This document shows, piece after piece, positions 9,301-10,566 of a stretch of DNA of 10,566 nucleotides. The translations under genes and the position numbers were made by a program. Location of the stretch: contig CAZYWA010000251.1 of the NCBI GenBank assembly GCA_964650975.1, positions 1 through 10,566 of the forward strand. Reading direction: 5' to 3'. The notes beneath the pieces are model-generated. The model did no database searches. It was not told the DNA's origin and saw only the letters and a list, made by a program, of their open reading frames with translations. The DNA is from CAZYWA01 sp964650975 [NCBI: uncultured bacterium] (GTDB taxonomy: Bacteria > JADJOY01). Every line of letters starts with the position of its first letter. Position 1 is the stretch's first letter.

Positions 9301-10566
9301 ACCGTGACGGGGGGTGACGTGTTGCCGGAGCCATCGGGAGGACTGAGCCGCACCACGGCGCCGCCGCCGCCTGAGGCTTCGACCACCGTGAAAAAGCTCG
9401 GGCCGGAGGAGCCTTGGAAATCCCCAAGGGCGAGCCCCGTCGCTGGAGCACCCGCGTCCAAATCAACGCGAGGCGCCCAGCCGCCTTGGCCGTCCGGGAA
9501 AAAGGCCGATACCGAGTGCTGGTCGTAATTCGGGAATACGATCGCCGAGGAGTTGGGGCCTCCCCCGAAGGCGTAAAGGTCCTTCGGGATGCTCCCCCCC
9601 ACGTCGAGCGTTCCCGAGAGCGCCTGGAATCCGCCACTCGCCTGAGCCATGAGAACCACGAGGTGCTGGGTCGAGCCCGCGGCTCCGCTGCTCACGACAA
9701 AGTCGGTGCGGCCGTCTCCATCAAAGTCCGCCGCGGCGACGAGCCGGCTCGTCGAACCCGTCGGCAGCGCGATGTCGCTCGAGCTCCCGAGTGTCCCGGG
9801 AATGCCGCGCAGGACGATCGGGCCGACGTCGGTGACCCCGCCGGGCCGGACCGGGGTCAATGCCGAAGCACCCATCAGGGCACTATCCCCGCACGACAAG
9901 GTCGCGACGGCGCGCGTCGGATCCGCGTCGGAGGGGAAACCAGGAACCGAAAAGACGCCCGCTGAGTTCGTGGCCCCGTTCGTACCGAAGTTCCCCGCGC
10001 TGGCGTTGGCGACCGGGATCGAGGCCGAGGATCCGTTCGCGATCGAAACCGATCCCTGAAGCGTGGTCGCCGGTCGCGCTTCGCAGGATCCCCCGGGCCC
10101 AGTGATCGATGCGTTGCCCTGGACGGTGATCGTGCCGCCGATCAGCGTGCCGTGAACGTCGTCCGTACCCTCGAGCGTCACGGTGCTCTGTGGCGCGTAC
10201 ACCGTGACTCCGCGCGCACTGCTCGCCCCCTGCACGGCGACCGCACCCGTGCCGGTGACGATGAGGATGAGCGCAGCAGGGCTGTTGCCCGAGTTCCCGA
10301 GCGTCCCCGAGCCTTGAAGCGTCACCGAACCCCGCACGTAAAGAACGGTGGGGTTCGCCGCAGTCGAGTTGGGTACCGTGAGATTGACGCTCCCCTGAAG
10401 GTCGAGGTCGTGCACCCAGTAGCTGCCGGGATCGAGCGAGGTCGTGCCGCTGCCCTGAAGCGTCAGGTCCCCCGACGAATTCGACGCCGGAAGTCGCGAC
10501 AAGCCGGAGGGCTCGGAGATCGGCGGAAACGAGAAATCCTGCGGATCGTTCGAGAGCGTCGTGCCG
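1..10566 (-). CDS. Giant modular surface/secreted protein: beta-helix, CR-like, FG-GAP propeller and TSP3 repeats (partial at both ends)
   Basis: One minus-strand reading frame (codons on positions 3k to 3k+2) is open across the whole window, giving 3,521 codons with no in-frame TAA, TAG or TGA and no frameshift. Start and stop both lie outside, so neither signal peptide nor C-terminal anchor can be judged. Every stretch of the frame matches a recognisable module: DUF7305-like beta-helices (residues 1-161 and 848-1049 of the window fragment), four carboxypeptidase-regulatory-like domains, four seven-bladed FG-GAP propellers and five TSP3 arrays. The composition is rich in Asp, Gly, Asn and Cys, poor in Lys, and has no hydrophobic membrane segment. 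The many cysteines and calcium loops imply an extracytoplasmic location. A structural or adhesive role is inference; no catalytic residues are recognised. Third codon positions are strongly G/C throughout, with no compositional break suggesting a recent foreign insert. Confidence 0.97.
342..1406 (-). other. Seven-bladed FG-GAP/VCBS beta-propeller P4
   Basis: Fragment residues 3054-3408 (355 residues, the shortest). Blade cores: [18 protein letters not shown], loop-less [69 protein letters not shown], loop-less [18 protein letters not shown], and [21 protein letters not shown]. The cysteine pair is at 831-833 and 771-773. Blade 3 is reduced to a short strand without a calcium loop. The exit hinge ([18 protein letters not shown]) matches that of P3. 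Confidence 0.85.
1407..1688 (-). other. Carboxypeptidase-regulatory-like beta-sandwich domain CR4
   Basis: Fragment residues 2960-3053. Elements: [58 protein letters not shown] and [14 protein letters not shown]. It is the most divergent of the four, with a Pro-rich insert after the first strand and a shifted central Cys (TGCG). FSIPAWP and PDPT link it to CR3. It passes directly into propeller P4. Confidence 0.6.
1689..2882 (-). repeat. Thrombospondin type 3 array T4 (longest)
   Basis: Fragment residues 2562-2959. There are fourteen units, counting one DTC variant near the start. Distinctive points: a 21-codon connector (2283-2345, [14 protein letters not shown]) twinned with that in T2; a unit shortened by one residue ([11 protein letters not shown], near 2205-2220); an irregular break [14 protein letters not shown] near 1985-2025; and loops that lost the conserved Gly (DHDQIGD and DHDLWGD). 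Run ends are at 2361-2393 (Asn-Gly), 2019-2051 (Asp-Gly, at the irregular break) and 1689-1721 (Asn-Gly). The more degenerate C-terminal half suggests older units. It ends directly at CR4. Confidence 0.93.
2883..3980 (-). other. Seven-bladed FG-GAP/VCBS beta-propeller P3
   Basis: Fragment residues 2196-2561 (366 residues). Blade cores: [89 protein letters not shown], the loop-less [17 protein letters not shown], and [19 protein letters not shown]. Blade 2 here keeps a complete DLDGDG loop that is lost in P1, P2 and P4. The cysteine pair is at 3360-3362 and 3303-3305. A Gly/Pro-rich flexible insert (GAGPGPGSG) sits between blades 3 and 4 near 3483-3510. The exit hinge ([17 protein letters not shown]) pairs with P4 and not with P1/P2. 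Confidence 0.85.
3981..4259 (-). other. Carboxypeptidase-regulatory-like beta-sandwich domain CR3
   Basis: Fragment residues 2103-2195. Elements in order: [56 protein letters not shown] and [14 protein letters not shown]. This copy is the nearest to the textbook CarboxypepD_reg pattern, with an intact GHFSIPAWP strand. The FSIPAWP and PDPT motifs are shared with CR4. It connects T3 to propeller P3 without a spacer. Confidence 0.64.
4260..5162 (-). repeat. Thrombospondin type 3 array T3
   Basis: Fragment residues 1802-2102. Nine CxxDNC-type units are split into short runs by three 20-codon GGD connectors (5013-5072, 4803-4862 and 4458-4517). All three run ends carry Asn-Gly loops (4884-4916, 4536-4568 and 4260-4292). 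One linker is a proline run (CEPPPPGPC), another is ESVPPAC. The opening hinge is [17 protein letters not shown], the partner of the T1 opening. The last unit, [13 protein letters not shown], runs into CR3. It is a probable calcium-dependent rod between P2 and CR3/P3. Confidence 0.93.
5163..6239 (-). other. Seven-bladed FG-GAP/VCBS beta-propeller P2
   Basis: Fragment residues 1443-1801 (359 residues). Blade cores in order: [18 protein letters not shown], a loop-less blade ending [62 protein letters not shown], the degenerate [13 protein letters not shown], and [17 protein letters not shown]. The cysteine pair lies at 5634-5636 and 5577-5579. It is closest to P1: [26 protein letters not shown] and a PDGQGGW motif in blade 2 are shared, and the exit hinge [14 protein letters not shown] is nearly the same. 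This points to P1 and P2 being the more recent duplication pair. Confidence 0.85.
6240..6503 (-). other. Carboxypeptidase-regulatory-like beta-sandwich domain CR2
   Basis: Fragment residues 1355-1442. It follows the same plan as CR1: [61 protein letters not shown] and a closing NVVL. The central Cys (LACG) aligns with LSCG of CR1 and CR3. It joins TSP3 array T2 to propeller P2 with almost no linker. The domain name rests on motif recall; its homology to CR1, CR3 and CR4 is visible directly. Confidence 0.62.
6504..7418 (-). repeat. Thrombospondin type 3 array T2
   Basis: Fragment residues 1050-1354. Ten CxxDNC-type units follow beta-helix module 2. The array starts with a 21-codon connector (7323-7385, with [14 protein letters not shown]) that has a twin in T4. 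It contains two 20-codon GGD connectors (6909-6968 and 6633-6692). One connector has DGDS in place of DGDG, losing the loop glycine. Run ends are at 6987-7019 (Asn-Gly), 6711-6743 (Asp-Gly, an exception) and 6504-6536 (Asn-Gly). Six loops are DxDHDG. The last unit, [11 protein letters not shown], passes directly into CR2. Confidence 0.93.
7419..8024 (-). other. DUF7305-like beta-helix module 2
   Basis: Fragment residues 848-1049. Eight turns carry an Asn-Asn pair at the same place in a short strand repeat: HNNASV, GNNGHI, SNNATI, SNNAHV, NNNASV, GNNASV, SNNTAL and DNNGSV. Landmark blocks [29 protein letters not shown] and [12 protein letters not shown] follow the DUF7305 order. [14 protein letters not shown] matches the SEPSGL block of module 1. 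A parallel beta-helix with a stacked Asn ladder is the likely fold. Unlike module 1 it is followed by TSP3 (through a short Cys-containing linker, [12 protein letters not shown]) and not by a CR domain, so it sits in the middle of a TSP3 region. Confidence 0.65.
8025..8720 (-). repeat. Thrombospondin type 3 array T1
   Basis: Fragment residues 616-847. Seven CxxDNC units of the form [22 protein letters not shown] occur here; the Asp residues are calcium ligands and the Cys residues are expected to form disulfides. The array opens with [15 protein letters not shown], resembling half of a dockerin loop, then two 20-codon connectors (8568-8627 and 8361-8420) of the form C-x4-GGD-x-DGDGxC-x3-DNC. 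Runs end with Asn-Gly loops (8439-8471 and 8025-8057). Five loops carry His at position 4 (DxDHDG). TSP3 arrays form extended calcium-dependent rods, so this is probably a spacer between P1 and beta-helix module 2. Confidence 0.93.
8721..9809 (-). other. Seven-bladed FG-GAP/VCBS beta-propeller P1
   Basis: Fragment residues 253-615 (363 residues, about 52 per blade). Seven blade cores can be lined up: [89 protein letters not shown], a degenerate sixth near ALGVPNVY, and [17 protein letters not shown]. Blades 1 and 7 keep full DxDxDG calcium loops; blade 6 has none. Seven FG-GAP blades is the integrin-alpha arrangement, normally a ligand-binding or scaffold fold. Cysteines at 9204-9206 and 9144-9146 flank a beta-hairpin and are conserved in all four propellers. 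The end is marked by the [14 protein letters not shown] hinge into TSP3 array T1. It is closest to P2, sharing [11 protein letters not shown] and [10 protein letters not shown]. Confidence 0.85.
9810..10082 (-). other. Carboxypeptidase-regulatory-like beta-sandwich domain CR1
   Basis: Fragment residues 162-252. The pattern is an opening TTLQGSVSI strand, an Ala-rich [10 protein letters not shown] stretch, [12 protein letters not shown], then [14 protein letters not shown], and a closing [11 protein letters not shown]. This is the order of the CarboxypepD_reg / Ig-like 'GxV.. G.FSIPGVP .. GTSxxVxxxGGTTDVGTIVL' domain that often precedes FG-GAP repeats in bacterial surface proteins. It is a small beta-sandwich spacer with no catalytic role. 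It carries a central Cys (in LSCG) shared with CR2-CR4, plus a Cys at the domain entry. It leads directly into propeller P1. Confidence 0.62.
10083..10566 (-). other. DUF7305-like beta-helix module 1 (N-terminally truncated by the window edge)
   Basis: Fragment residues 1-161. Short beta-strands repeat around a Gln-Gly turn: LTLQGSG, LDLQGSV, VTLQGSG, VAVQGAS, VTLEGTD and ITVQGNAS. Blocks such as [40 protein letters not shown] and [11 protein letters not shown] follow the order seen in the DUF7305 family of pilus-associated and secreted bacterial proteins (PGxYxV, then YVxGxV, then YAPxAxVxL, then GAIVGxxV). From this I infer a right-handed parallel beta-helix. The module begins with a SEPSGL block also present in module 2, so the two are homologous. 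It runs straight into the CR1 domain through a GGSC linker. The family name is from recall of motifs; the repeating strand pattern is seen directly. Confidence 0.65.

Noticed and set aside
1-10566. RTX (GGxGxDxUx) toxin or adhesin repeats.
   Set aside because: The nonapeptide RTX signature is absent; the loops are TSP3 (DxDxDGxxD..DNC) and FG-GAP type.
1-10566. Promoters, terminators, tRNA genes or gene boundaries inside the window.
   Set aside because: One frame is open from edge to edge with coherent domains throughout, so there is no intergenic space. Hairpin-like GC-rich stretches are coding.

Overview
The whole 10,566-base window lies inside one gene. The minus strand is open from edge to edge: codons occupying positions 3k to 3k+2 run from 10563-10565 down to 3-5. 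I read all 3,521 of them and found no stop. Neither the start nor the stop of the gene is in the window, so the protein is longer than 3,521 residues at both ends. No other gene, RNA, promoter or terminator is supported. The long open frames on the plus strand and in the other two minus frames are by-products of the repetitive, GC-rich, Asp/Gly/Asn/Cys-rich coding sequence.

The product is a giant modular, almost certainly extracytoplasmic, calcium-loop protein. In N-to-C order (high to low coordinates) it reads: a beta-helix module resembling DUF7305 (10566-10083); a carboxypeptidase-regulatory-like beta-sandwich, CR1 (10082-9810); a seven-bladed FG-GAP/VCBS propeller, P1 (9809-8721); thrombospondin type 3 (TSP3) array T1 (8720-8025); a second beta-helix module (8024-7419); TSP3 array T2 (7418-6504); CR2 (6503-6240); P2 (6239-5163); T3 (5162-4260); CR3 (4259-3981); P3 (3980-2883); T4 (2882-1689); CR4 (1688-1407); P4 (1406-342); T5 (341 to the window edge). 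A CR-propeller-TSP3 unit is therefore present four times. The propellers keep a nearly fixed length of 355-366 residues, while the TSP3 arrays vary in length.

The organism is probably a GC-rich Gram-negative environmental bacterium. TSP3 plus FG-GAP giants with this repeat style are familiar from Myxococcota and other former deltaproteobacterial lineages, and also from Planctomycetota and related groups. That placement is inference from domain style and third-position GC, not from a marker gene. The parts suggest a long, disulfide-bonded, calcium-stiffened cell-surface or secreted fibre, with propellers as candidate binding heads and TSP3 arrays as rods. No function has been shown.

The most interesting features are internal rules in the protein. 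TSP3 loops that end a run carry Asn-Gly where internal loops carry Asp-Gly. Runs are joined by connectors of exactly 20 codons. The two beta-helix modules use different, internally uniform turn motifs (Asn-Asn versus Gln-Gly). All four propellers share one conserved cysteine pair.
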